DNA of 64,000 nucleotides, taken from Emydura subglobosa. Lineage: Eukaryota > Chordata > Testudines > Chelidae. The stretch lies in contig ML679961.1 of NCBI GenBank assembly GCA_007922225.1, positions 75,218,652-75,282,651 of the forward strand. Reading direction: 5' to 3'. The notes beneath the pieces were generated by a model that made no database searches, was not told the origin of the DNA, and worked only from the letters and a program-made list of their open reading frames with translations. Shown here piece by piece: positions 48,901 through 61,400 of the stretch (its first letter is position 1; every line of letters begins with the position of its first letter). The position numbers were made by a program, and so were the translations under genes.

Positions 48901-51900
48901 CTGGCAACACACAGGTTGAGAAATCAGCTTAAAAAGAAAGCAGTGCTAAGCATACGTGTATGTATTGGCATTTAATGACTCAGAGAAAGCGGGGCAATGG
49001 GGAAGCTGGTTTGCTGATGATCAGAGGCCACGAAACTGGGTCAGCAAATAGCAATCTAGTTTTCAAGAGACAGAACTGTACAAGTCAATTTGTTTGACTG
49101 GGAAAACCTAATAAAAGTGATTTATCCCCAAAGATAAACCATAACAGTTGCTGTCCCACTGTCATCCCCTCACTGGACCTCCAACTGCAACTGGACCAGA
49201 ACACTGTGAGGCCAGCCGTTCGAATGGCCATCAGCTCTTCACATATAGATAGTTTGAGTCCTGAGGGGGTCTCATCCCCAGCCCAGTGAAACACACCCTC
49301 ATCCTGGTACATTTTTATGGGGCTTTCAACAGAACAAAGCCACGGTATTAGTGGTACCAAGGTTATGGTCACAAGAATAATTAATCCAGGCCTTTCTGCA
49401 CACTTTCAAATCATCTTAAGAAATAAGGCAAAAGGCTGTAGGGATTTCACACTGTTTGAAAGCAGGGGAGCAGGATTCACATCAAAGATGGCACCATTTT
49501 GAAACTGGGTTTAAAAATCACCCTGCAGAACCATGTTTGATTTCTTCCAGTAAAGGAAGGGACTGATGGAAAAGTCTCAGCCATGCTTCTGACTCAACAA
49601 AATCCAACATCCCTCAAGTAATAATGCTCCCAGAGGGGTAGCATGGATATGTTAAATCAATTCAGCTGTGTGCTAGCCTGAACAGGGTTTAGTAAATGCA
49701 TGTCATCTCAATTGCATAGAAAGGGCCTTAGAACTTCCAGTCGTGTGAGTCATGCAGAGGTGGTGGGGTTATGACAGATGCATCTCAGCTGTCCAAATGT
49801 CAAAGGCTGACTCACAAGGGCCTGCCTGAACCCCATTCCAAAATGGTCTCTCTATACTTGCCTTCACACAGCTTAACCTTCTCCTCTATAAACAGCAAGC
49901 CCTTCGCAAGGAGTTGGTTCTGCCAAGAGAGAAGAGAGACACATGCATTTGCTTTTCTCAAGACTTAAAATAAACTTTGAAGACAGAGTCTTAACGTTTG
50001 TTATTCACTTTACATGCAGGTGTCTAAAGTTCAGTCAAAACACTTCCCAGCACTAACATTAGCCTTGGTTGGGTTAAGAATCTCACACATGGTATTAACC
50101 CTTACCTAGCCTACAAATATTCTGTGCAACAGAACATGTGCAGATGACACCTTGAGCATTTCACAAAACAACTGGACTTTGAGGTGAACTACAGGATGAT
50201 CTTATATTAGCTCACAAGACAGGGAGTCAGGAGAAGCAGGTAGATCTCCTCCTGGGATTGCCACAGCCTTCCCATGTGCCCTTGGGAAAAGCCATTATGG
50301 GACAAATTTAGAAAGGTATTTAGGAACCTAGTAGAATTTGCAAGGGTGCCTAATCTTCTTAGACCAAGCCTTCTAGGCCTCAACTGAACACTGACCATTA
50401 CATAGCTGGAAACCAGTCTGGCTCATGTGTGTTAGTATTGTTAAAACAGGTCTTAGATTGAAAAAATTGTGTTTAGTCTTTAAACTTTATGAAATGCTTG
50501 TAGGTTGCTCTATGCATTAATCTCACTTATAATATCTGTATCCCATATCATAAGATAAATATAAATAAAGTGTTTGCTCTGCAACTGTAAATCAACAGCC
50601 AAGAGAGAAGTATTACCAAGTGTGAAATACTAGTTTGCCACAGAAGGTGTTATATCCCGCCCAACAAAGGAAGGGCCACGAATACCAGACAAACCACTGT
50701 GGAACATCAGAGGACAAGAGACTTTGTTGATTGCCTCCCCACAGACACCCATGAAGAGGAGACATGCATGAGGACTCATCCCATCAGCTTGAGCTCTGCT
50801 GCTTGGACCTGGAGGGGCAAGGATTACTAAGCAAAAGCAAAGGATCCCAAGTACTTGGCCTGGGTAGCCCTAAAGGACATATAGAGCTTGCTTATTATAT
50901 AAGCTTCTATCATCTTTTGAAACCCAAGACTGTAACTCACGTGTGTGTGCGTGTGTACACGTTTATCTTCTTTAACCTTGTAAATAACTAATTTCTTTTT
51001 CTTAGCTAACAAATCTTTGGTTAGTTTATTATAGGATTGGCTACAACTGTTGACTTTGGTGTAAGATCTAAAGTGCAACTGACCTGGGGTAAGTGACAGG
51101 TCCATTGGGACTGAGATTAATCTGATTATTGGTGTGATTTTTGGTGTAAGGGACCATCTATCACAAAGGCAAGCTTGCCTAGGTGGAAGATAAACTGGAG
51201 TACCCAAGGGGACTGTGTGACTCCATGGTCAAGTGGGAATGTAATAGTGCCTGAGGAGTTTACACTTGGTAGGTGAAATCAAAGTATAGAACACACAACC
51301 AATTTGGAGTTTGTGCTCTGCTTCTTATCAGTTTGCCCTGAGGTTGGTACTCATGCTCTTGAGCCACTGAAGGACAGCTTGACAGCACCCATATAATATG
51401 TTGCTCTCACTCAAAAAGTGCAGAATGGTTCACCCTGAGCTAAGAAGAGAATAGCACACTCCACATCCTCGCAAACCAAGAACAAAAACAGAACTGTGGT
51501 ACCATTGGAAGAATAATCACGGATCACAATTATTTGTTTTGTGGCATTTTTCCCTTAGCACCCCATTTCTACAATCAGAGCTCAGCTTGCAGATCGGGAC
51601 CTATGCTCTAATATTCCCCTCAGAGCGTAAGGCAGGTTTAATAATGCATTGGCAGGGGGATCTCCTTTGTAAGGTCTTTGGGGAGAAGGAGGGAGACCCA
51701 CGCACCTTATTAATAAGAAAATGCCTTTGCACGCACTATATTTAAGAATTTATCCACGTAAGTGTGTGTGGAGGGGGAGTGAAATCTGACCGCCAATGCT
51801 GCCATGGTCAGCAAGACTCCAAAGTGCTTAGCTAGGCAAATCAGTCCTTGAATTCAACATAGCAAGAGGCTCCTTCTGCCCTGGAGTCTTATGCAATTAG

Positions 51901-54900
51901 AGCTTTGCACTTACATGCTACATTGATAGGTGCACTAGAAATACCTGAAATTAAAAAGTGACCTTCTTCCCTTGGCATTTTTGCTTTAGACTGAAATCTT
52001 GGCAAAGAGCCTTTAAGGAAGAGAACAGTTTGTGTAACTTGATTTGGGGCCCTCTCATAACTCACCCACTAGAAGGATTCCTCAAATATATATATGAAGG
52101 ACCAAAATCTGCCATCAAGTCAATGATGTTGCTTGGGATGCAAGTCAAGTCAGAATTTGTTAGAGATGAATAAGACATTTGAACTGGGCAGCAAATATGG
52201 GAGCTACAACGTGGACAGGGTGCTGGCTGCTGCTGCCATTCTACACACTGTGTTATCTGAATGTTGCCAACACTGGTGGGAATTCTTGGCGTAGAAAGGG
52301 ACAAAGATGTCATCAGAGATCAGAAATTCAAGCTGTCAAACTGGAAGCCATTCTCACAATGCCAAGAGCAGCGATTCTGCAATATAGACTTGCCAGCATA
52401 TTGCTTTTTCCTGTTGGCATCCGCAAGCTTTTAACTGAGGTTAACGAGAATCATTTGTGCCTCATTTGCAAGCTGATTAAGGAATTCAAATGCATAAATC
52501 CTTAGGGCTCCATTCCCCATATATCCGCTCCTGCATGTAAGCAGTTTCACATCCCTGGCAACAAGCAAGCAGAGCTACCCAGATCAACATGGATCCTATG
52601 CTAACATGTCAGGAGATAACAGCACATTAATCCACAAAAACAATTTATGGTTTGGGCGTACATAGATGGAAGACTGTTTCTGCATCATGCCACAGCCTGC
52701 ACAGGTCAAAGGTTTTTGCATGATTGGGAAATGCAGTTAAAAGCTGACCCTGCTAAAAAGCAGATAATACAGTGCGCCGAATGCCAGCAGCAGATGTCAC
52801 CCCATCCATGATGCAGCAGATTCGGTTGCTAACTAGGGTTAGTCAAGCATTTTCCAGTGGAAAATTTGTGGTTTGTGAGGGCAGGTCTAAACTTAAATTG
52901 CTTCAGTGAAGATGCTGTTACACCAACTGGAAAGCCTCTCCCATTTGCATAGTGGCTTCACCTCTGTGAGAGGCAGCAGCTATGTTGATGGGAGAAGCCC
53001 TCCCATCAATATAGCACTGTCTATACCGGAGGTTAGGTCAGTATAGCTGTGTCACTCGGGGTAGGTCTACACTGACGGCGGCAAAATCACTGCCGTCAGA
53101 TCGACCTTTCTGGATCGATTGAGCCATCAGTGAAGACCCGCTCAATCGATCCAGAAGTCAACGCTGTAAAACCATCCCCTCAAGTGGTGTAGCGCTACGT
53201 CAACGGGAACGCAGTGCAGTGAAGACGCCGCACAGAAGGGAAGTACAGCAGTTGACAGGAGTTACGCAAGCTACACAGAGTAGCTTGCATAACTCCCGTC
53301 AACTGCCGCCGAATCGCCAGGTAAGTATAGACCAGGGTTCAGAGATGTGGATTTTTCAAACCCCAGAGTGACATAGTTATACCAATATAAGTTTATAGTG
53401 TAGTGCTGGCCACATTTTACAAAAAGGGTTTACTTTCTGTGAAAATTTTCAACTTTGATTTTTTTTTTTTTTTTTTCCCTTTTGGGGGGGACAAAAAAAA
53501 AGTCAAACATTTCTGCAGAAAATCCCACCTCCTATTTTCCAACCTGCTCTATTGTAGAGACAAACATTAGCAACAGTGGGGAAAATTTCCCTTGTGTCGA
53601 TAAGGCTTCAGGCTTCCTACGCTGCAAACGCTGGTGGAGCTTTAATTTTCTCAAAGTTTCCCGAGGGTGAAGACAGGTCCTTTGAGAGATACAATCACTT
53701 GTCCGGATACATCACTACAGATTTTGCATGCAGTGTTGTTGTAGCCAGGTTGGTCCAGGATCTGAGGGAGACCCGGTGGGTGAGGTAAAATCTTTTACTG
53801 GACCAACTTCTGTTGGTGAGACAGACAAACTTTCAAGCTACACAGAGCTCTTCTTCAAGTCTGAGAAAAGTACTGAGAGTGTCACAGCTAAATACAAAAT
53901 CAAACAGATAGAATACATGCTAACTACCTATGCTAAACTATGAGAATTCAAGATGAAGTGACACAGAAGTTGGTCCAGTAAAAGATATTACGTCACCCAC
54001 CTTCTTGCTCTACAGATTTTGGATTCATTTTCCAGAACAGGTTTTACTGTTGATAAGTCCAGGAGCTGCTTTGCTTTACTGCCAAAAGACACAAGATTGA
54101 AAACAGATTCAATTTAAGCTTTCTCCTCCCCAGATCAAGCACTCAGCCAGATACATTTGCATTTAAAAAAAATCCAACAGTGTAGTTTGCTGATGAATCA
54201 ATATACTCTAACACAGAATGAAGTGAAAGTTTGCACCAGACCTTGTCTAAATTACATATATCATTACTGCTTTATCCCTGGTGGCTATAGCGAACATAGC
54301 CTAGGGAAAAATAATCTGATACAGTTACAAGCAGGAGCAGATAAAGCTTCACACCAAGCAAGCTTGAAGGACACGTCTATATGAAAAGGAATTACATTGC
54401 CCTCTTTTTTCCCTTTGATATTACAGGAGAATTATATGCTTGGGAAGAGATTATTCTCCTTCTGAGTCAACTTTCTCCTAGATCCCATAGTGAAACCTGA
54501 ACCTTACAATTAGAACACCATACGTTGCTGTAGCTCTAGTGATGGGTGCCACAAACATTGTATTAATACTTCACTGTGGGAAGAAGAGATGGACTGGGAA
54601 GGACAAGGCCCTGGATTTACCCCCAAACAGTTAGCAAACATGGCAAGAAAGTTTGGGAAGGTGTACAAACAAATGGATTTATGAAATCTGATAGGATGAG
54701 AATCCCTATGTTTTTATAATGCATATAAAACCATAGTAACTTTGTTATAGATCTATGGCTGGAGGGAGCAACTGAGAGGGCCAAGAATAAGATTTCTAAT
54801 ACCTAGGCTTTCTGGAATCACAAGTTCAAATCCCAGCAGTCAACTCAGGTCTTTCTCCTCAAGGATGATAAACACAATACATTTTTCAATGACTGAGTAA

Positions 54901-55383
54901 GAGAGAGAGAGAGTGTGTGGGCGTGTGTCAGCGTGCTGGCTGGGGGGGTCTTTTGGATAAAACCTGAAACGCTGTCTTGTCTGCTCTGTATGGACATTTT
55001 TGGACCAGAAAGTTCCCAAATGGAGCCACTTGCCCACCAGTAAAATGCAGTCACTTGGTAGATGATAGCTTCTTTATTCTAGTGACAAAGCACAGAAGTT
55101 TTTTTCTCCATAAGGGGAAATAAAGCAAATTTCTCCAATTGTATCTGGAGGGTGAATTTTAAATAGGCAGAATGCAATTACCTGAGCTGGAAATTAATAC
55201 CCCAAGTCTTATGAAAAGCATCAGAGAAATCTTTAGCAAATCACAAGCAGTTTCACATCTTGTCTGAAAGATGGATATGCCTGTGGCCATGTTCCTGAAG
55301 TTCAAAAGGGAGTGGAGGAATTCTCCAACTAACCAAAGAAAGAAATTAACATTCGTCAGCATGCCTCTCTACTGCTTGACAAA

Positions 55384-55416
<33 letters not shown>

Positions 55417-58400
55417 CCCCCTAATCACAAATAACTACAGGATTCTTTTCCCTTCACTTTTCAGCACTGGAGATATCCGATATTTCTAAAAAAGTACACT
55501 CACCACAGACAAACAACTGTTCAAAAGGAAAAAGTCTCTTTTCCACATCAAACTCCAAAAATTGGGTCTGTTTCAGTAAATTTTTTAATGTCATATTTCA
55601 GATAAAACACTTACTAGTATCTACTTAAGAAACTCTCTTAGCTGCAAAGCAAGCTCTCTCACCACTTGCTTCCAGCAAGGTTACTGACCAAACTCTTCAG
55701 CTCAGGAGGACCCCTCCCGCAAAGTCCAACAGCTGTTTTCTTTTGTCCTCTCAGATGCAGAGAATGCAATGGCTGGGGAGAGAAGGGGGCGGACCTTGGG
55801 GTGTTTGTCCTTCCTTTTTTTATAATTTCAGTTCCCCTCTTGAAAAACATTTCCATCTGAGACCCAGGAGACGAGTCTATGTGGAAGGATATTTCCTGGT
55901 TTTTCACCTGTTTGATCATCCTTTGTTTTCCCTTCCTGCCTGATGACTCTGTTTACTGCCTAAATGCAAATTAAGGCAAACACACATTCCTTTCTTTATT
56001 TAGGACAGACCTGACTTCCAAACCCCACAGCCCTGGCCAGGCAGAACATGCGTTAATAACATCATACAGGGGAATCTTATAGCTTCACACAGTGTTGCCA
56101 CACATATTTTACAAGGACAATACTGACCAGCAAATTATGAGTTTTCAAATGATACCTTACACGGCGTAGCTTGTACAAAGATTATTACAATACTGCATGG
56201 GGTGTGAACTCAGGGGTGTATTCTGTCACAGCTCCCGCCTTTGTATCTCACAGTGTCCCAAAAATACAAAGCAGTTCAGATCTAGGGGGCTTGTTCAAGC
56301 CTTTCACTATTTGAAATGCAAAGAAATCAGAGGGAGGTTTTACAGGCAGACTTAGAGAGAGAAAGTGACGGAGGCCACGTCTACACTACGGGCTCAGCTA
56401 CGGCACCATAGCTATGTCATTGCAGCACCATAATGTGAACGCTTCCTACAGTGGGTTGTACCATCACTGTAGAAACTACACCTCCCCAAGTGACAGTAGC
56501 TAGCTCAATGGAAGCATTCTTCCATCAACCTAGCTGCATCGACTCCAGGGGTTAGAGAGGCACAGCGCTGGTGCTCAGAGGTGTGAATTTTTCACATCCG
56601 AGTGCCGTTGCTATATTGACTTAACATTTTTAAGTGTAAACCAGGCCTGAGTGTGAGTAAAGATGACAGAGAGAGTTACTGCCATTCACCAAGAAGGTGT
56701 TACCGTAAGAATTTAGACCACAGTGTTTCAGCAGCTACAGGGAAAACAGACAACACATCTGCCCACGTAGGGTTGCAGTTCAGAGTGAAGTGACTAAGCA
56801 GGCTCACGGTCGCATGTAAAGTTTAGTGGCAGCAACCAGCCACAGTTCAGAGCTCCTGCTGGTGAATCAGCCAGTTCCACAAAGCAGCTTTGGGCCAAAC
56901 CTACAAGATGGTGCACACCTTCCATGGTCACTTGTACCATAAGCAGGACTGTGCCCTTTCTTAGGCTCATATCCTACATGCAGCTCATTGGGGCTGGTCT
57001 GCCTATTAATTCAGAAGGCTGGACAAATCTTAAGGAGCCTCTGGTGTAGCTGTACCACAAAGAGCCCAGCAGGAGAAAGTACCGGGGGAGGGGAAATTGT
57101 ATTAGTCCTCGGGCTCTGCTCCTCAAGGAATCAGCCTTGAGCAGTTTTAACCCATCAGGCTGGATGTGGAGTTCAGGGGGTATGGCAATCAGCAGGTGAA
57201 AAAGCAGATTTGAGCTACAGAACATTTGGACTAGAATTTTCAAGTATACAGGCCTCGAGAATTGGGGAGGGTGGGGGAACAGAGAAGGAGACATGATTTT
57301 TTTTTTTTTTTTTTTTTAAGCAGAGCTCTAGTATGAATTGATCTGTTTTCTCTGAAAAGCTGGACACCCTACTGGGCATTTAGCTACCCCATATATTGGT
57401 TATTTGTAAAGCTCCGTATATGCTTCAGCAAGATGGATCTAAATTCCGGGTCAAGGCCCCTGGATTCTGCAACCCTCTGGTGCCACAGGCTTGAAAATTC
57501 AGCAGCAGCTTTATTTCAATTTTAAGAAGTTGAAGTTTTGATTAAATTAAATCTGGAAATACTAGCAAATACTCCCCCATTTTGATATCAAAGTCAATAT
57601 ATTTTATGATGTCTCTGTGCTTTCAGTTCACAACAGTTTTGTACTGCATGCTGGGGGGAAGCTGGGCAAGGAACAGTTAGGGTTTCTGTACCAGAGTCAG
57701 TCTGGGGTAAGCACATTAGTTGGGTATTTCGGCTAAAGCGGTCAGCAGTTAAATACTTAACATTTACATTTTCCACCTATGGCATGTGAAGAGCGGTGAT
57801 TCACACCTGCCAAAGCTATCGTTTCAGGCTGTCTGCAGACTCAGGTACATTATGTATCAATATAGCAATCTGCAACAGGTTTACATTTTTACAGGCTTTC
57901 TTCACATTCATGAGGGCTAGAAAGATTATAACTGAAAATGTGGATTCTGGAACATTCAGCATGGGGTAGATCCTGCAGCAAATCAGCAGCTGCAGAATAT
58001 ACTGCCACTGGCTATTTGGTCTTTAAAAGCTCAGAAGTCACATTCAATAACATGGCTTACATCTCTTCTAAAGTTACTAAGGCAGTAGATTAGTTACACA
58101 AACCGCCTTCAGAATCAAACATTTGAATTTCCACTGAGATCTTTATATGAGTGGGTGCATTAGTCTGTTGTACTGTGCTTCTGTTTAACTACAAGATGGA
58201 CTTGATAACACTGGGGGTATGGGGATTTTGAAGAAAATCTCTCTAGACTTCATTAGGACAATCTAAAAAAATATGAAGATGCCTATTAGCATCCATTCCT
58301 GAATATTCCATGCAATGTAAGAACTGGTAATTTCCATGAGTGTGGGTGAAAATTACTTCTGAGCAACAAATTCAAGTGAATCATAAAGTTAGCTTTGTCT

Positions 58401-61400
58401 CAGCATCTGAACTATGTTCCATGGAAAAGTTCTTTAACCTTCAGTGGTTGAAACAATTCTTTAAAAAATAATGTTAGAGCCAGCACTCAAACTATGGAAA
58501 ATGTGATCTGAATATTATTTTAGCACTTACTAATAGGAACCTCTGTAGTGGAACAGGATGAAAAATGTTTGAGGCACTTTATAATTTTCAAGCTTTGGAA
58601 GATTAATGGCAAGCAGGACAACTAATTCAGAGTTTTTAAAATTAGCCACATGATCTTGGGGGGGGGAAAACAGATCTGTCCTTGGGGTGGAGTAGGATGG
58701 GTTGTACATTTTAACCTCATAGACTTCAAAGGCCAGAAGGACCATCATGATCATCTAGTCTGACCCCCCGCACATCACAGGCCACAGAATCTCAGGGCTG
58801 GTTCACACTTACCGCGCGATTCAGCGGCAATTGACAGGAGTTATGCAAACTACGCAGAGTAGTTTGCGTAACTGACATCGACTGCTTAGCTTTCCTTCTG
58901 CGCACTGTTCACACTGTTTGAGGGGGTGGACTTACTCAGTCAACTTCCTGATCAATTGAGCAGGTCTCACTGACCCATCTTTCTTGATCAATTGAGCGAT
59001 CTGGCAGCGGTGATTTTGCCGCCGTCAGTCTGAACATAGACTCACTCACCCACTCATGTAACAGGCCCATAACCTCTGGCTGAGTTACTGAGGTCCTCAA
59101 ATCTCAATTTGACTTCAAGTTATAGAGAATCCACCAATTACTCTAGTTTAAACTAGTAAGTGACCCAGGCAGAGGAAGGCAGAAAAAGAGAATCTTAGAG
59201 AACCTAATCAGAAAACAGTGACATTAATTCTCTGATAAGAGAAATACCAATAAGATAATTTGGTTAGTATCACACACACAGACTGCCCCCATTCCACTGC
59301 CTTGCTACTTCTTGAACAGAGATCCATGGAGACGGATGTCAACTTTTAATAGTCAATGATGTGCATTGTAAGTCTAATTTCACAAACACACCAGGTGAAG
59401 ATAAAATTGCTTCCTTCTTTAGTCTACATCTCATATTGGTTGCCCTCTTATGGAATGCCTGCACTGAGGCTTTTTTGCATCAGGGTGAGCCAAACTGGGG
59501 CAAGTCACATTTTTAGCACTTGACTATACTAGGAATAAAATCCTGGCCCTGTTGACTTCAATGGCAAAACATTCATCATGTTTGGACAAGACCCGCTGCA
59601 TGAGTGTAGTCATACCAGTACACAAAACCGCCCCAACAACCTAAAACAAACTCAAGTATAGATTAGCCCTTGCACTGTCAGCTCTTTGAGGCAAGGACCA
59701 TCGCTTCCTCTGTGTTTGTACAATGCTGAGCACATATGGATCCCAATCCTGTTCAATAATATAATAATATCATCACTCTGCTGTTCTATCAAAGTGATAC
59801 ATTTTACACTTCTGAGTTCCAGTGTTGCTGATTGACAGCCTTGGTGGAAGAATCTCCGTATCACCCACAAAACAGGGCAAGGTTTCACTTATTAATATGA
59901 CATGGCCCTGAAATAGAGGTCCAACCAATAAAGATGAGAGGAGATTTTAGTCTATATGGCCTATTCTATCATTGGCTGTACTGTGGAGAGGTGCAGCAAG
60001 CATCAGTTAATATCACTGGCATCCAGTTGGACTAGAGTCTAGACAGCGTTTGAACCTGTGACATGGAGGAAAAACAACATATTCTATTACCAGTGCGTCT
60101 AGCCATCAAGTCTTCCAGGACTTTTCTAACTGGCTTGCATAATGCAAGCACGTCTTATTCAGAGTTAAAAAAACAAAACAAAACAAAACTTGCCTCTTTC
60201 AGTATAGTCCAGAACATAGACCATTCAGAGCCAATCAGAGCTATATATTAGCACTGTATATTGCTCCTTCTAGCATCCATTGCTTCACACTTGTCTTTGT
60301 TCAGTCTCTTGTCCCATCGAGTACATCTACACTGCGATCAAAAACCTGCAGCACTGAGTCTCAGAGGCTGGGTCAGCAGACTTGGGCTCATGGAACTCAG
60401 GCTGCGGGCCTATAAGATTGCAATGTAGAGGTTTGGGTGGGGCCACGGGGTCTCACAGCCTGAGCTCCAGCCCAAGCCCGAATGCCTATACTGCAATTGT
60501 ATAGCCCTCCAAGCCCATATCAGCTGGCCTGGGCCAGCCACGGCCATGATACAGGTCTTTGAGAGTATGTCCACACTGCAATAAGTGTACGTTTTCTCAT
60601 GTTGAAGTTTTTATATCGGCCCATCTCTGTAACATCTGACCATGCATAGGCCCTTCTGGAGTCCTTCACAAATCTAAACCAATATAATGGTTTGCAATGT
60701 TTAAAAAAATACCCCTAAAGCCACTTACAGTATTAGTGGATTTCCACTCAGACCAACTCTTTGTAATATGGACTCACTGCATGACTGTCTCACTGCTGCT
60801 AGACTCTTGGCTCACATTCTAGGAAATGTCCTACCATTAAGTGAACCAAAAGTTTTTTCCTTCCAGTAAATGAGTTGTGAAGATAGGGTCTGAAAAGGTG
60901 AAACATAGCTGCCTGCAGCACGGGAGTTTATTTCTTACTCAAGAGCACAGCATAGCTTTTTAAGTCATGCAGTCTAATACCGATAGGAAACACCACCAGT
61001 CGGTTATTTTTTTACTACTGGCACAGTACACAGGCAGCTTCAGCCACCTCAGGAAGTGGTGCAGTTTTTTTTTTAATCTCTTTTACTGGTAGAGAATAAA
61101 ACCAAACCTGAAATCCCTGTTGATCTCAGCAGTCCTGGTCTTTTTCAAATAGTGCTAATGAATGATTGCAGTACTGAAACCATCAGCAAGCCCCTCAACT
61201 CATCTAAAACACACTTTCATGTGGTTATGTCTGAACCACAGATGATGACATTATTAGTTAAAGGCAGTTACATTTATTCACATTTGTGACTAATTACCTC
61301 TTCCCCAATCTTTAGATTTTTGCTCCTCCACCAACTGGATTTACATTTCTGGAATCCCAAGACGCTGATCAGACTGAATCCTGCTGATAGGGTAAGATTT

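Larger units (their letters stand above)
44663..49861 (-). other. PRR5L: PRR5L intron (5.2 kb) with GC donor
   Basis: The donor is AAG|GCAAGT and the acceptor TTTCAG. About 1.9 kb is a CR1 copy (46030-47955), and a palindromic MITE lies at 45548-45626. The remainder has nothing recognised. Confidence 0.88.
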
